Shown here: positions 8,606 through 15,902 of the stretch, piece by piece
How the letters are laid out: the number at the start of each line of letters is the position of its first letter
Position numbering within the stretch: position 1 is the stretch's first letter
Assembly (NCBI RefSeq): GCF_014873705.1
Contig: NZ_JADBDS010000001.1
Span: 992,001 to 1,056,000 of the forward strand
Reading direction: 5' to 3'
Origin: Mycobacterium sp. OAS707
Lineage (GTDB): Bacteria > Actinomycetota > Actinomycetes > Mycobacteriales > Mycobacteriaceae
DNA: 64,000 bases
Position numbers and translations under genes: made by a program
The notes under the pieces: model-generated
The model's database searches: none
Seen by the model: only the letters and a program-made list of their open reading frames with translations
Told to the model about the DNA's origin: nothing

Positions 8606-9406
8606 CTAGATGATCTTTTGAGCAACCAGGTACTCGGCGACCTTCGTGCCGCCGTCGCCCTCGTCGGTGACCTTCTCGCCGGCCGTCTTCGGCGGCTTCG
8701 GGGTCGACGCGGTGACCTTGGAACCGGCATTGGCGACGCCGACCTCGTCGGCCTCGACACCGATCTCGGCCAGCGTCAGCGTCGTCACTTCCTTCTTCTT
8801 GGCGGCCATGATGCCCTTGAAGGACGGGAAGCGGGGCTCGTTGATCTTCTCGTTGACCGAAACCACCGCAGGCAGCGGCGCCTCAACGGTGAACACACCG
8901 TCATCGGTCTCGCGCTCGCCGGTCACCTTGCCGTCCTCGACCGACACCTTGCGCAGGTGCGTCAACTGCGGCAGGCCCAGGTACTCGGCGATCACCGCGG
9001 GAACCGCGCCGCCGACGCCGTCGGTGGCCTCGTTGCCGGCGATCACCAGTTCGGTGCCCTCGATGGTGCCCAGCGCGCGGGCCAACGCCCAACCGGTTTG
9101 GATCATGTCCGAGCCGTGCATGCCGTCGTCGAGCAGGTGCACGGCCTTGTCGGCACCCATCGACAGCGCCTTGCGGATGGCCTCGGTCGCCCGCTCCGGT
9201 CCGGCTGTGAGCACTGTCACAGTGCTCTCACCGCCATTGGCGGCTTCCTTCTCCTTGATCAACAGCGCCTCCTCGACGGCGCGCTCGTTGATCTCGTCGA
9301 GCACGGCGTCGGCCGCCTCGCGGTCGAGAGTGAAATCGCCGTCGGTCAGCTTGCGCTCCGACCACGTGTCAGGGACCTGTTTGATCAGGACCACGATGTT
9401 CGTCAT
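8606..9406 (-). CDS. etfB: Electron transfer flavoprotein beta subunit
   Basis: The partner of EtfA, 266 residues; binds AMP and carries the recognition loop for dehydrogenases. The start TNIVVLIKQVPDTW and the signature VVSVNEKINEPRFPSFKGIM near residues 185-205 are diagnostic of ETF-beta/FixA. The C-terminus is lysine- and threonine-rich, as usual. AGGAGGA lies about 13 bp upstream of ATG 9406, which is slightly long spacing. It is the first gene of the etfBA operon, divergent from the MGLP methyltransferase gene across 198 bp. Corresponds to Rv3029c (fixA). Confidence 0.97.
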   Translation of the reverse strand: MTNIVVLIKQVPDTWSERKLTDGDFTLDREAADAVLDEINERAVEEALLIKEKEAANGGESTVTVLTAGPERATEAIRKALSMGADKAVHLLDDGMHGSDMIQTGWALARALGTIEGTELVIAGNEATDGVGGAVPAVIAEYLGLPQLTHLRKVSVEDGKVTGERETDDGVFTVEAPLPAVVSVNEKINEPRFPSFKGIMAAKKKEVTTLTLAEIGVEADEVGVANAGSKVTASTPKPPKTAGEKVTDEGDGGTKVAEYLVAQKII

Positions 9407-9481
9407 GAGTCTGGTTCGTCCTCCTCAGCAGAGGCCGGGCGAGCCGGCCTGCATTACCACGCTTGAAGCAACTACCACCAT

Positions 9482-9497
9482 GTTACTCGCCGGTAAC
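9482..9497. promoter_or_regulatory. Small inverted repeat in the etfB / methyltransferase divergent region
   Basis: GTTAC-TCGCCG-GTAAC, a 5-6-5 inverted repeat near the middle of the 198-bp divergent region 9407-9604. It resembles TetR/FadR-type half-sites (TTAC/GTAA), but it is a single short copy, so it could be chance. No convincing -10 was fixed relative to it. Confidence 0.3.
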
Positions 9498-9604
9498 TTA
9501 TGGCGGTTCGCAGGAACACCATAGCTGGTCGAAGTTTGCGTTCTAGCAGCCCGTAGTCGGCGAACCGTTCGCCATCGGGCCGATCCGCGTTAGCCTGCCT
9601 TGCA

Positions 9605-10396
9605 ATGAGCGCCTCATTCGTTAGTAACTGTCCGGTTGGGTGCCCCGACGAGGGTGCCGCGTTGCCCCTGACTGGCGAACGCACCATCCCCGGGCTGGCG
9701 GAGGAGAACTACTGGTTCCGCCGCCATGAGGTCGTCTATGCGCGACTGGCCGATCGTTGCGCCGGTCGCGACGTGCTCGAGGCCGGATGCGGCGAAGGCT
9801 ATGGCGCCGACCTGATCGCCGCTGTGGCGCGCCGGGTGATCGGGCTGGACTACGACGAGTCCGCCGTGGCCCACGTGCGGGCGCGGTATCCGCGGGTGGA
9901 GATGTTGCACGGCAATTTGGCCGAGCTGCCACTGGCGGACGGCACCGTCGATGTCGTCGTGAACTTCCAGGTGATCGAACACCTGTGGGACCAAGGGCAA
10001 TTCGTGGCCGAGTGCTTGCGGGTGCTGCGGCCCGGCGGTGTCCTGCTGATGTCGACGCCCAACCGGATCACCTTCTCCCCCGGCCGCGACACCCCGATCA
10101 ATCCGTTCCACACCCGTGAACTGAACGCCGCGGAGCTCACCGAACTGCTGACGGCAGCGGGCTTTTCGCTCGAGTCGATGCTCGGGGTCTTTCATGGCCC
10201 GCGGTTGGCCGAACTCGATGCGCGGCACGGCGGATCGATCATCGACGCCCAGATCGCTCGCGCGGTGGCCGACGCCCCCTGGCCCGAGGATCTGCTCGCC
10301 GACGTCGCCTCGGTGACCATCGACGACTTCGACCTCACCGACACCGCCGATATCGACGCCAGTTTGGACTTGGTCGCAATCGCGGTGCGGCCGTGA
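9605..10396 (+). CDS. Class I SAM-dependent methyltransferase of the MGLP cluster
   Basis: A 263-residue class I methyltransferase. Motif I is VLEAGCGEGYGADLI (about residues 54-68), with the acidic end of beta-2 in VIGLDYDE and motif IV around VDVVVNFQVIEHLWD. By position it matches Rv3030, the methyltransferase of the methylglucose lipopolysaccharide (MGLP) locus. O-methylation of the alpha-1,4-glucan is therefore the expected role, though the methylated position cannot be read from sequence. It overlaps the branching-enzyme gene as GTGA at 10393-10396, so both are made together. The N-terminal CPVGCPDE holds two cysteines of unknown purpose. Confidence 0.88.
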   Translation: MSASFVSNCPVGCPDEGAALPLTGERTIPGLAEENYWFRRHEVVYARLADRCAGRDVLEAGCGEGYGADLIAAVARRVIGLDYDESAVAHVRARYPRVEMLHGNLAELPLADGTVDVVVNFQVIEHLWDQGQFVAECLRVLRPGGVLLMSTPNRITFSPGRDTPINPFHTRELNAAELTELLTAAGFSLESMLGVFHGPRLAELDARHGGSIIDAQIARAVADAPWPEDLLADVASVTIDDFDLTDTADIDASLDLVAIAVRP

Positions 10397-11916
10397 CTCA
10401 GTCGAACCCGGTTCCCGGGCTGTTCACCCTCGTGCTGCACACCCACCTGCCGTGGCTGGCCCATCACGGCCGCTGGCCGGTCGGCGAGGAATGGCTCTAC
10501 CAGTCGTGGTCGGCGGCCTATCTGCCGTTGATGCGGGTGCTGCGCACGCTGGCCGACGAAGACCGCAAACATGTTGTGACGCTTGGCATGACGCCGGTGG
10601 TGACCGCACAACTTGACGATCCGTACTGCCTGTCCGGCATGCATCACTGGCTGGCGAACTGGCGGCTGCGGGCACTGGAAGCCACGACGCTGCCTGAGCC
10701 GATGGGCGCGTTCGGGATTCGCGAGCAGACAGAAGCCGAGCGCGCCCTCGACGACTTCGCGACGCTGTGGCGCCACGGCGGCAGCCCATTGCTGCGCGGG
10801 CTGATCGACGCAGAGACCATCGAACTGCTCGGCGGACCGTTGTCGCATCCGTTCCAGCCGCTGCTCAGTCCGCGGCTGCGCGAGTTCGCATTACGCGAGG
10901 GCCTCGCAGACGCAGGCCAGCGGTTCGCCCACACGCCGAGGGGCATCTGGGCACCCGAGTGTGCGTATGCGCCCGGCATGGAAATCGATTACGCCGCAGC
11001 AGGTGTCGGCCACTTCATGGTCGACGGCCCGTCGTTGCACGGCGACACCGCGCTTGGCCGGCCGGTCGCCGCGTCGGACGTCGTCGCATTCGGGCGCGAT
11101 CTACAGGTCAGCTACCGCGTGTGGTCACCGAAGTCGGGCTACCCCGGGCACGCCGCGTATCGCGACTTCCACACCTACGATCACGTCACCGGCCTCAAGC
11201 CGGCCCGCGTGACGGGCCGCAACGTGCCCTCGGATGCCAAGGCGCCCTACGACCCCCAACGCGCGGACCGGGCGGTCGACGCGCACGTCGAGGACTTCGT
11301 CGGGATGGTGCGCGATCGCCTTGTCAGCGAGTCAGAACGCATCGGCAGGCCGGCGCATGTGGTGGCGGCGTTCGACACCGAACTGTTCGGGCATTGGTGG
11401 TATGAGGGCCCGCTGTGGCTGGAGCGCGTATTGCGTGCGCTGCCTGCGGCCGGGATACGAGTGGGGACGCTGTCCGACGCGGTCGCCGATGGATTCGTCG
11501 GCGCGCCCGTCGAATTGCCGCCCAGCTCTTGGGGTTCCGGCAAGGACTGGCAGGTATGGGCCGGCGAGCAGGTCGCCGATCTGGTGCAGTTGAACGCCGA
11601 GGTCGTCGACACCGCGCTGACCACAGTGGACAAGGCACTCGGTGAGACGGACGCACCGACTGCCCGCAACTTCGTCGCCGACCAGATCCTGCGCGAAACG
11701 CTGCTCACCGTCTCCAGCGACTGGCCGTTCATGGTCAGCAAGGACTCCGCAGCCGACTACGCGCGCTACCGCGCACATTTACACGCCCACGCCACCCGCG
11801 AGATCGCCGACGCGCTCGCGTCAGGCCGCAGCGAGCACGCTGGGCGCCTCGCCGAGGGGTGGAACCGCGCCGACGGCCTGTTCGGCGCGCTCGACGCGAG
11901 GCGGTTACCGAGGTGA
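10393..11916 (+). CDS. GH57-family 1,4-alpha-glucan branching enzyme
   Basis: A 507-residue glycoside hydrolase family 57 protein that probably introduces alpha-1,6 branches in the MGLP backbone. The N-terminal LVLHTHLPW block is GH57 conserved region 1. The nucleophile is most likely Glu189 in GIWAPECAY and the acid/base Asp328 in FDTELFGHWW; both match known GH57 branching enzymes in context. The C-terminal helical domain (DFPFM-like SDWPFMVSKD, then YARYRAHLHAH) is typical of the branching-enzyme subgroup. The GTG start overlaps the upstream methyltransferase stop. Corresponds to Rv3031. A hairpin repeat fills the gap to the next gene. Confidence 0.92.
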   Translation: MTQSNPVPGLFTLVLHTHLPWLAHHGRWPVGEEWLYQSWSAAYLPLMRVLRTLADEDRKHVVTLGMTPVVTAQLDDPYCLSGMHHWLANWRLRALEATTLPEPMGAFGIREQTEAERALDDFATLWRHGGSPLLRGLIDAETIELLGGPLSHPFQPLLSPRLREFALREGLADAGQRFAHTPRGIWAPECAYAPGMEIDYAAAGVGHFMVDGPSLHGDTALGRPVAASDVVAFGRDLQVSYRVWSPKSGYPGHAAYRDFHTYDHVTGLKPARVTGRNVPSDAKAPYDPQRADRAVDAHVEDFVGMVRDRLVSESERIGRPAHVVAAFDTELFGHWWYEGPLWLERVLRALPAAGIRVGTLSDAVADGFVGAPVELPPSSWGSGKDWQVWAGEQVADLVQLNAEVVDTALTTVDKALGETDAPTARNFVADQILRETLLTVSSDWPFMVSKDSAADYARYRAHLHAHATREIADALASGRSEHAGRLAEGWNRADGLFGALDARRLPR

Positions 11917-11927
11917 AGCTTCTTCCC

Positions 11928-11987
11928 GCGAGCGTCCGTGTCTGTACACGACACGCCGCGAATTGTTGGCATGTTGGGGTCGCTCGC
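11928..11987. repeat. Hairpin repeat, copy A
   Basis: A 60-bp element with inverted ends GCGAGCG and CGCTCGC and an inner GTGTC/GACAC dyad around TGTACAC. It fills the space between the branching-enzyme stop (11916) and the glycosyltransferase ATG (11990). The core CGACACGCCGCGAA is nearly identical to the reverse complement of copy B at 15831-15891. Copy C at 42589-42652 has related ends. The right arm stops two bases before the next start codon, so it replaces a ribosome binding site there. Confidence 0.7.
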
Positions 11988-11989
11988 GC

Positions 11990-13231
11990 ATGAAAGTACT
12001 GATGGTGTCGTGGGAGTACCCGCCGGTGGTGGTCGGCGGGCTCGGCAGGCACGTCTACAACTTGGCGACGGCGCTGGCCGCGGCCGGGCACGAGGTCGTG
12101 GTTCTCAACCGCAGACCCAGCGGCACAGACCCGAGCACGCACCCGTCGACCGACGAAATCGCCGAGGGCGTAAGAGTTATCGCCGCCGCGCAGGACCCGC
12201 ACGAATTCGACTTCGGCGCCGACATGATGGCGTGGACCCTTGCCATGGGCCACTCCATGGTTCGCGCCGGCCTCGCCATCAAGGACCGCCGCGGCCGAGC
12301 ATGGCGCCCCGACGTCGTACATGCCCACGATTGGCTCGTCGCGCACCCGGCGATCGCGCTAGCCGAATACTTCGACGTCCCATTGGTTTCCACGATCCAC
12401 GCCACTGAGGCCGGCAGGCACTCGGGCTGGGTTGCGGGTCCGATCAGCCGCCAGGTGCATGCCGTCGAATCCTGGCTCGTTCACGAATCCGATTCGCTCA
12501 TCACGTGTTCGCACTCGATGAGCGACGAGATCACCGAGCTCTTCGGGCCCGGCCTCGTCGAGACCCGCGTCATCCGAAACGGGATCGATGCGGCACTGTG
12601 GCCGTTCGCGCGACGCCGACCCCGTACCGGGCCCGCGCAGCTGATGTACCTGGGTCGGCTCGAGTACGAGAAGGGCATTCACGACGCGATCGCGGCACTC
12701 CCCCGCATCAGGCGCGCACACCCCGGCACGACGCTGACTGTCGCAGGTGACGGCACACAGCTCGACTGGCTCGTCGAGCAGGCGCGAAAGTACAAGGTGC
12801 TCAAGGCCACAACGTTTGTCGGCCGACTCGACCACGACGAGCTCGTGAAGCTGCTGCACACCGCCGACGCGTGCGTGCTGCCCAGCCACTACGAGCCGTT
12901 CGGCATCGTCGCGCTCGAAGCGGCGGCCACCGGCGTCCCGCTCGTCACGTCCAATGTCGGCGGCCTCGGCGAAGCGGTGATCAACGGTCAGACCGGAATG
13001 TCGTACGCCCCGCGCGATGTGGCGAGTCTGGCCACGGCCGTGCGCGCGGTGCTCGACGATCCTGACGCTGCCCAACAACGAGCGATCGCTGCCCGTGAGC
13101 GCCTCACGTCCGACTTCGACTGGCACACCGTCGCCGATGAAACCGCGCAGGTATATCTCACCGCCAAGCGCCGCGAACGCGAACCGCACCGGCGTCGCGT
13201 TATCGTCGAGCACCCACTGCCTGACCGCTGA
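11990..13231 (+). CDS. Alpha-1,4-glucosyltransferase (glycogen-synthase-like, MGLP elongation)
   Basis: A 413-residue GT-B glycosyltransferase. The start KVLMVSWEYPPVVVGGLGRH is typical of GT4/GT5 glycogen synthase-like enzymes; GGLGRH holds the nucleotide-sugar loop. YLGRLEYEKG opens the C-terminal domain and EPFGIVALEAAA gives the catalytic E-X7-E. By position and length it is the Rv3032 orthologue, which elongates MGLP and glycogen-like glucan from ADP/UDP-glucose. The ATG at 11990 has no purine-rich ribosome binding site because hairpin repeat A ends two bases upstream, so translation may depend on that structure or on readthrough coupling from the branching enzyme. Confidence 0.93.
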   Translation: MKVLMVSWEYPPVVVGGLGRHVYNLATALAAAGHEVVVLNRRPSGTDPSTHPSTDEIAEGVRVIAAAQDPHEFDFGADMMAWTLAMGHSMVRAGLAIKDRRGRAWRPDVVHAHDWLVAHPAIALAEYFDVPLVSTIHATEAGRHSGWVAGPISRQVHAVESWLVHESDSLITCSHSMSDEITELFGPGLVETRVIRNGIDAALWPFARRRPRTGPAQLMYLGRLEYEKGIHDAIAALPRIRRAHPGTTLTVAGDGTQLDWLVEQARKYKVLKATTFVGRLDHDELVKLLHTADACVLPSHYEPFGIVALEAAATGVPLVTSNVGGLGEAVINGQTGMSYAPRDVASLATAVRAVLDDPDAAQQRAIAARERLTSDFDWHTVADETAQVYLTAKRREREPHRRRVIVEHPLPDR

Positions 13232-13242
13232 CGGTCAGACGT

Positions 13243-13647
13243 CTAGCGTTGCCTTTTCTTCGCTTGTGATCGGCCCTTGCCGCCTTTGGCACGACCGTCG
13301 GCGGAGGCGAGCGCGGCGTTGTCGGTCTTCAGCTGACTGTTGGCCGTTCTCAACTCGGTGTTGTGCGTTTCGAGTTGGGTGTTGCGATCTTGGAGGTGCA
13401 GGATCTGGGCAATGCCGGCCACGTTGACTCCATCGGAAAGCAATTCGGCGATCCGCTGCAGGCGAATCAGGTCGTCGTCGCTGTAGCGGCGGGTGCCCCC
13501 GGCCGTCCGGGCGGGGGTGATCAGTCCGCGTTGCTCGTAGAGCCGCAGTGACTGCACCGGGATGCCGGACAACTCCGCGGCCACCGAGATGCTGTAGACC
13601 CCGCGCCGAGATCGGGCGCCCGATTGCTGACTCAACTGGCTATCCAT
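13243..13647 (-). CDS. MerR-family regulator, HspR-like
   Basis: A 134-residue MerR-family protein. The helix-turn-helix and wing are at about residues 16-60 ([13 protein letters not shown], then [23 protein letters not shown]), closely resembling the heat-shock repressor HspR. A leucine- and asparagine-rich helix follows ([17 protein letters not shown]), probably a dimerising coiled coil. The tail is highly basic ([14 protein letters not shown]). It is divergent from hsp18 across about 100 bp that holds three dyads, so it most likely represses hsp18. It is not linked to dnaK-grpE-dnaJ, so it is a paralogue or local repressor rather than HspR itself. Confidence 0.85.
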   Translation of the reverse strand: MDSQLSQQSGARSRRGVYSISVAAELSGIPVQSLRLYEQRGLITPARTAGGTRRYSDDDLIRLQRIAELLSDGVNVAGIAQILHLQDRNTQLETHNTELRTANSQLKTDNAALASADGRAKGGKGRSQAKKRQR

Positions 13648-13660
13648 TCGGTCGAAATCT

Positions 13661-13693
13661 GTTCTTGCACGAACCTAGCACCAGTGCTATATA
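13661..13693 (+). promoter_or_regulatory. Probable hsp18 promoter with operator dyads
   Basis: A candidate -35 TTGCAC (13665-13670) and -10 TATATA (13688-13693) are separated by 17 bp. A near-perfect dyad GTTCTTGCACGAAC (13661-13674) covers the -35. The perfect inverted repeat TAGCAC-CA-GTGCTA (13676-13689) fills the spacer and touches the -10. A repressor bound here would block polymerase. The divergent MerR/HspR-like protein is the obvious ligand. Confidence 0.6.
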
Positions 13694-13705
13694 CAAATCT
13701 ATACC

Positions 13706-13723
13706 AGATCACATAGATGATCT
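13706..13723. promoter_or_regulatory. Inverted repeat AGATCA-N6-TGATCT
   Basis: Perfect 6-6-6 inverted repeat just downstream of the inferred hsp18 transcription start and about 25 bp before the start codon. It could be a further repressor site or an RNA thermometer-like stem in the leader. It differs in sequence from the dyads at 13661-13689, so it is probably not the same protein's site. Confidence 0.4.
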
Positions 13724-13748
13724 CTGGGATTCAAGGGAGGTGGAGATG

Positions 13749-14168
13749 ATGTTGATGCGCACCGATCCGTTCCGCGATCTCGACCGCTGGACCCAGCAGG
13801 TGTTAGGTACCGCCGCCCGCCCCGCGGTGATGCCGATGGATGCCTGGCGCGAGGGTGACGAGTTCATCGTCGAGTTCGACCTGCCTGGTGTGACCGAAGA
13901 CTCGCTGAATCTCGACGTCGAACGCAACGTGTTGACCGTGCATGCCGAGCGGCCGGGGCTGAATCAGGACCGGGAGATGGTGTCCGCGGAGCGCCCACGC
14001 GGGGTGTTCAGTCGCCAGTTGTTCCTGGGCGACAACCTCGACGCCGACCGGATCCAGGCCAGCTACCAGAACGGGGTGCTCCGGCTATCCATCCCGGTCG
14101 CCGAGAAAGCCAAACCGCGCCGCATCAAGATTGCCGGTAGCGACGAGAAGAGATCTATCAACGCCTGA
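13749..14168 (+). CDS. hsp18: Small heat-shock protein, 18-kDa antigen family (Hsp20/alpha-crystallin)
   Basis: A 139-residue Hsp20 chaperone that holds unfolding proteins. [14 protein letters not shown] and [13 protein letters not shown] are nearly the same as in the 18-kDa antigen of M. leprae and M. avium, absent from M. tuberculosis as I recall. The alpha-crystallin domain spans about residues 38-128, with [11 protein letters not shown] near its end as the G-x-L motif. GGGAGG at 13735-13740 precedes two consecutive ATGs (13746, 13749); the second matches the known N-terminus. Divergent from a MerR regulator and followed on the same strand by a J-domain gene. Confidence 0.93.
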   Translation: MLMRTDPFRDLDRWTQQVLGTAARPAVMPMDAWREGDEFIVEFDLPGVTEDSLNLDVERNVLTVHAERPGLNQDREMVSAERPRGVFSRQLFLGDNLDADRIQASYQNGVLRLSIPVAEKAKPRRIKIAGSDEKRSINA

Positions 14169-14475
14169 CCGCCACGGCCGCGCGTCCAAGCAGGAGCTTA
14201 TCGAAAGGTGCTGTCCCGCAAGGGAGGTGATGCTATCGGCGATGAGCACAAGCGGGCAGTGACTCGCGCACCGTCCAACACACCAATCACTGTGCATTCG
14301 CGCAGACGCAGTGTCGCGTCCTCGACCTGCGCGCGCACCGCCACCGGCAGTGGCACGTGGTGAATGGTCGTGCGTGATGTCACTGCGCAGCCCGGGTCCG
14401 CCCGCCGCCGGGATTCCCCATCGGCGGCGGGCCCGGTGGCATGCAGGCGGATCAATCCCGGCGGGGAGACTGTCG
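14169..14475. other. Non-coding spacer between hsp18 and the J-domain gene
   Basis: A 307-bp stretch without a convincing gene. A Shine-Dalgarno-like AAGGGAGGTG at about 14218-14227 precedes only a 10-codon frame (MLSAMSTSGQ). The only strong structure is the GC-rich hairpin at 14400-14432. Longer open frames here on either strand are arginine- and alanine-rich without recognisable similarity and look like GC artefacts. Confidence 0.5.
14400..14432. terminator. GC-rich hairpin, possible terminator or leader structure
   Basis: GCCCGCCGCCG and CGGCGGCGGGC form a perfect 11-bp stem around an 11-base loop. There is no T-run, so if it terminates hsp18 transcription it does so inefficiently. It lies 43 bp before the J-domain start and could instead act in that gene's leader. 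Confidence 0.4.
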
Positions 14476-14847
14476 ATGATCGAGCGTTCCAATCCCTACG
14501 CCGTGTTGGGCGTGACACGCACGGCCACACCGGCCGAGATCACGCACGCCTTTCGCGCCAAGTTGCGGTCGCTTCATCCCGACACTCGTTCAGCAGGGGT
14601 TGGGGATGCCGAGCTGCGAGAAGTCCTGGCCGCCTACGCTCAACTGCGCGACCCGGGCCGCCGCGCCGAATACGATCGCGCGGCCACCGAGAATCCCCCG
14701 CCACAGCCGCGCGAATCGAAACCCCCGGTGCGGCCGCGCACCAATTCTGTTGGCCCAGTCCAGATTCCGGTTACCCATCGCCGCGCCGACCAGCCTCCGC
14801 GTGCCGAGCGCCCACTGTGGGCCGGGCCGGTGCGCCGGCATCCGTGA
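14476..14847 (+). CDS. Small J-domain protein
   Basis: A 123-residue protein with an N-terminal J domain (about residues 5-65). NPYAVLGVTRTATPAEI opens it and LHPDT carries the HPD tripeptide that stimulates DnaK ATPase; LRDPGRRAEYDRA ends it. The remainder is proline- and arginine-rich with no zinc-finger or substrate-binding domain, so it is a type III (DnaJC-like) J protein. GGGGAG precedes ATG 14476. It follows hsp18 on the same strand and presumably recruits Hsp70 to clients held by Hsp18, but this partnership is inferred from position only. Confidence 0.85.
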   Translation: MIERSNPYAVLGVTRTATPAEITHAFRAKLRSLHPDTRSAGVGDAELREVLAAYAQLRDPGRRAEYDRAATENPPPQPRESKPPVRPRTNSVGPVQIPVTHRRADQPPRAERPLWAGPVRRHP

Positions 14848-14955
14848 GCTCAACTCCCTCGATGCTGCTGCGGGCCGCAGAAAGTTCGATGCGCGTCGAA
14901 TCATTCCAGGCCTACCTTCGAGGTGTGGGACGCGAAAAGAAGCAGGAGGACCGCC

Positions 14956-15723
14956 ATGCGTAACGCTGCCGAGCTGCCGACCGGCGGTGACGCCGACATC
15001 GCCGCGGTTGCGTCACTGCTGGCCGACCCGGCACGGTGCAAGGTACTGCTCGCCCTCGACGACGGACGAGCCCTGCCTGCGAGCATGCTCGCCGACGAAG
15101 CGGGCATCAGCAGGCCGACGGCCAGTAGCCACCTCAACAAACTGACCAACGCCGGCCTGCTGACGGTCGAAACGCATGGCAGGCACCGCTACTACCGGCT
15201 GTCCGGCCCGGAGGTCGGCGAGCTGCTGGAGCAGTTGGGACGCCTCGCGCCGGCACGGCCGGTGCGATCGTTGCGCGAAGGCACCCGTGCGGCGCGGCTG
15301 CGCTCGGCCCGCACCTGCTACGACCATGTCGCCGGCCGTCTCGGGGTGGCCGTCATGGGCAGCCTGCTTGACCGCGAGGCGCTCGTCGGCGGCGACGGGC
15401 GCTACGACCCGTCGCGCGACGGCCACGATGCCCTCAGCAAGCCGGGCCGCGATCTGCACTACGAACTGACCGACGTCGGCCGCGATTTCCTGGCCGGCAT
15501 CGGTGTCGAAATACCAACGGGCAAAAGGCCACTGGTGCGCTACTGCGTGGACTGGACGGAGCAGCGGCACCACCTCGGCGGCGGGCTCGGCCGCGCGGTG
15601 CTGGATCGGTTCCTGTCCGCAGGTTGGGTGAAGCGAGTGCCACGTGGACGCGCGCTCACCGTCACCGATCAAGGGCGTACTGCTCTTGCCGACGCGTTCG
15701 ACATCGACTGGGCCGGCTACTGA
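14956..15723 (+). CDS. ArsR-like winged-helix transcriptional regulator
   Basis: A 255-residue regulator. The winged helix is at residues about 14-95: VASLLADPARCKVLLALDDG, then ISRPTASSHLNKL as recognition helix and HGRHRYYRLSG as wing. The ARTCYDHVAGRLG stretch at about 120-132 holds a Cys/His pair common in this long ArsR subgroup. The C-terminal half is a second, poorly characterised domain ending in a winged-helix-like LTVTDQGRTALADAF. AGGAGG precedes ATG 14956 by six bases. It sits after the hsp18/J-domain pair with no clear target beside it. The inducer is unknown. Confidence 0.85.
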   Translation: MRNAAELPTGGDADIAAVASLLADPARCKVLLALDDGRALPASMLADEAGISRPTASSHLNKLTNAGLLTVETHGRHRYYRLSGPEVGELLEQLGRLAPARPVRSLREGTRAARLRSARTCYDHVAGRLGVAVMGSLLDREALVGGDGRYDPSRDGHDALSKPGRDLHYELTDVGRDFLAGIGVEIPTGKRPLVRYCVDWTEQRHHLGGGLGRAVLDRFLSAGWVKRVPRGRALTVTDQGRTALADAFDIDWAGY

Positions 15724-15800
15724 GCGCCCAGCGCGACGAGAATCGCGGCAACCGCAACGACCCCAACCATGAGAGCGATCTGAAGGTAGCCGCATGCCAT
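15717..15800 (-). CDS. Possible 27-residue single-pass membrane peptide
   Basis: A minus-strand frame from ATG 15800 encodes MACGYLQIALMVG followed by a strongly hydrophobic VVAVAAILVALGAQ and stop. A single short transmembrane helix covers nearly the whole product. An in-frame GTG at 15818 would add six residues. The stop lies 3 bp inside the convergent ArsR-like gene. No ribosome binding site is evident before either start, so this may be chance. Small hydrophobic peptides of this type do exist in mycobacteria, so I list it at low confidence. Confidence 0.25.
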   Translation of the reverse strand: MACGYLQIALMVGVVAVAAILVALGAQ

Positions 15801-15830
15801 TGGTGGGCGGATCGCCACGTTCGGTTCACA

Positions 15831-15891
15831 GCGAGCGTGCAGGGAATGCTCAAGTTTCGCGGCGTGTCGACGTACAAACGCGCACGCTCGC
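15831..15891. repeat. Hairpin repeat, copy B
   Basis: A 61-bp element with perfect 10-bp inverted ends GCGAGCGTGC and GCACGCTCGC. It lies 11 bp beyond the stop of the Rv3034c-like acyltransferase. Its reverse complement shares the outer GCGAGCGT, a central TGTAC and the core CGACACGCCGCGAA with copy A at 11928-11987. The two copies are in opposite orientation about 3.9 kb apart. Confidence 0.7.
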
Positions 15892-15902
15892 GGGAGTAGG
15901 AC

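Noticed and set aside
7379..9466. A 695-codon open frame on the plus strand across etfA and etfB.
   Set aside because: It is antisense to two strongly recognised genes, lacks domain similarity and has the composition expected of a GC-rich complement frame.
14085..14492. A 135-codon minus-strand frame between hsp18 and the J-domain gene.
   Set aside because: It overlaps the ends of both known genes, is rich in Arg/Ala, and carries no recognisable family.
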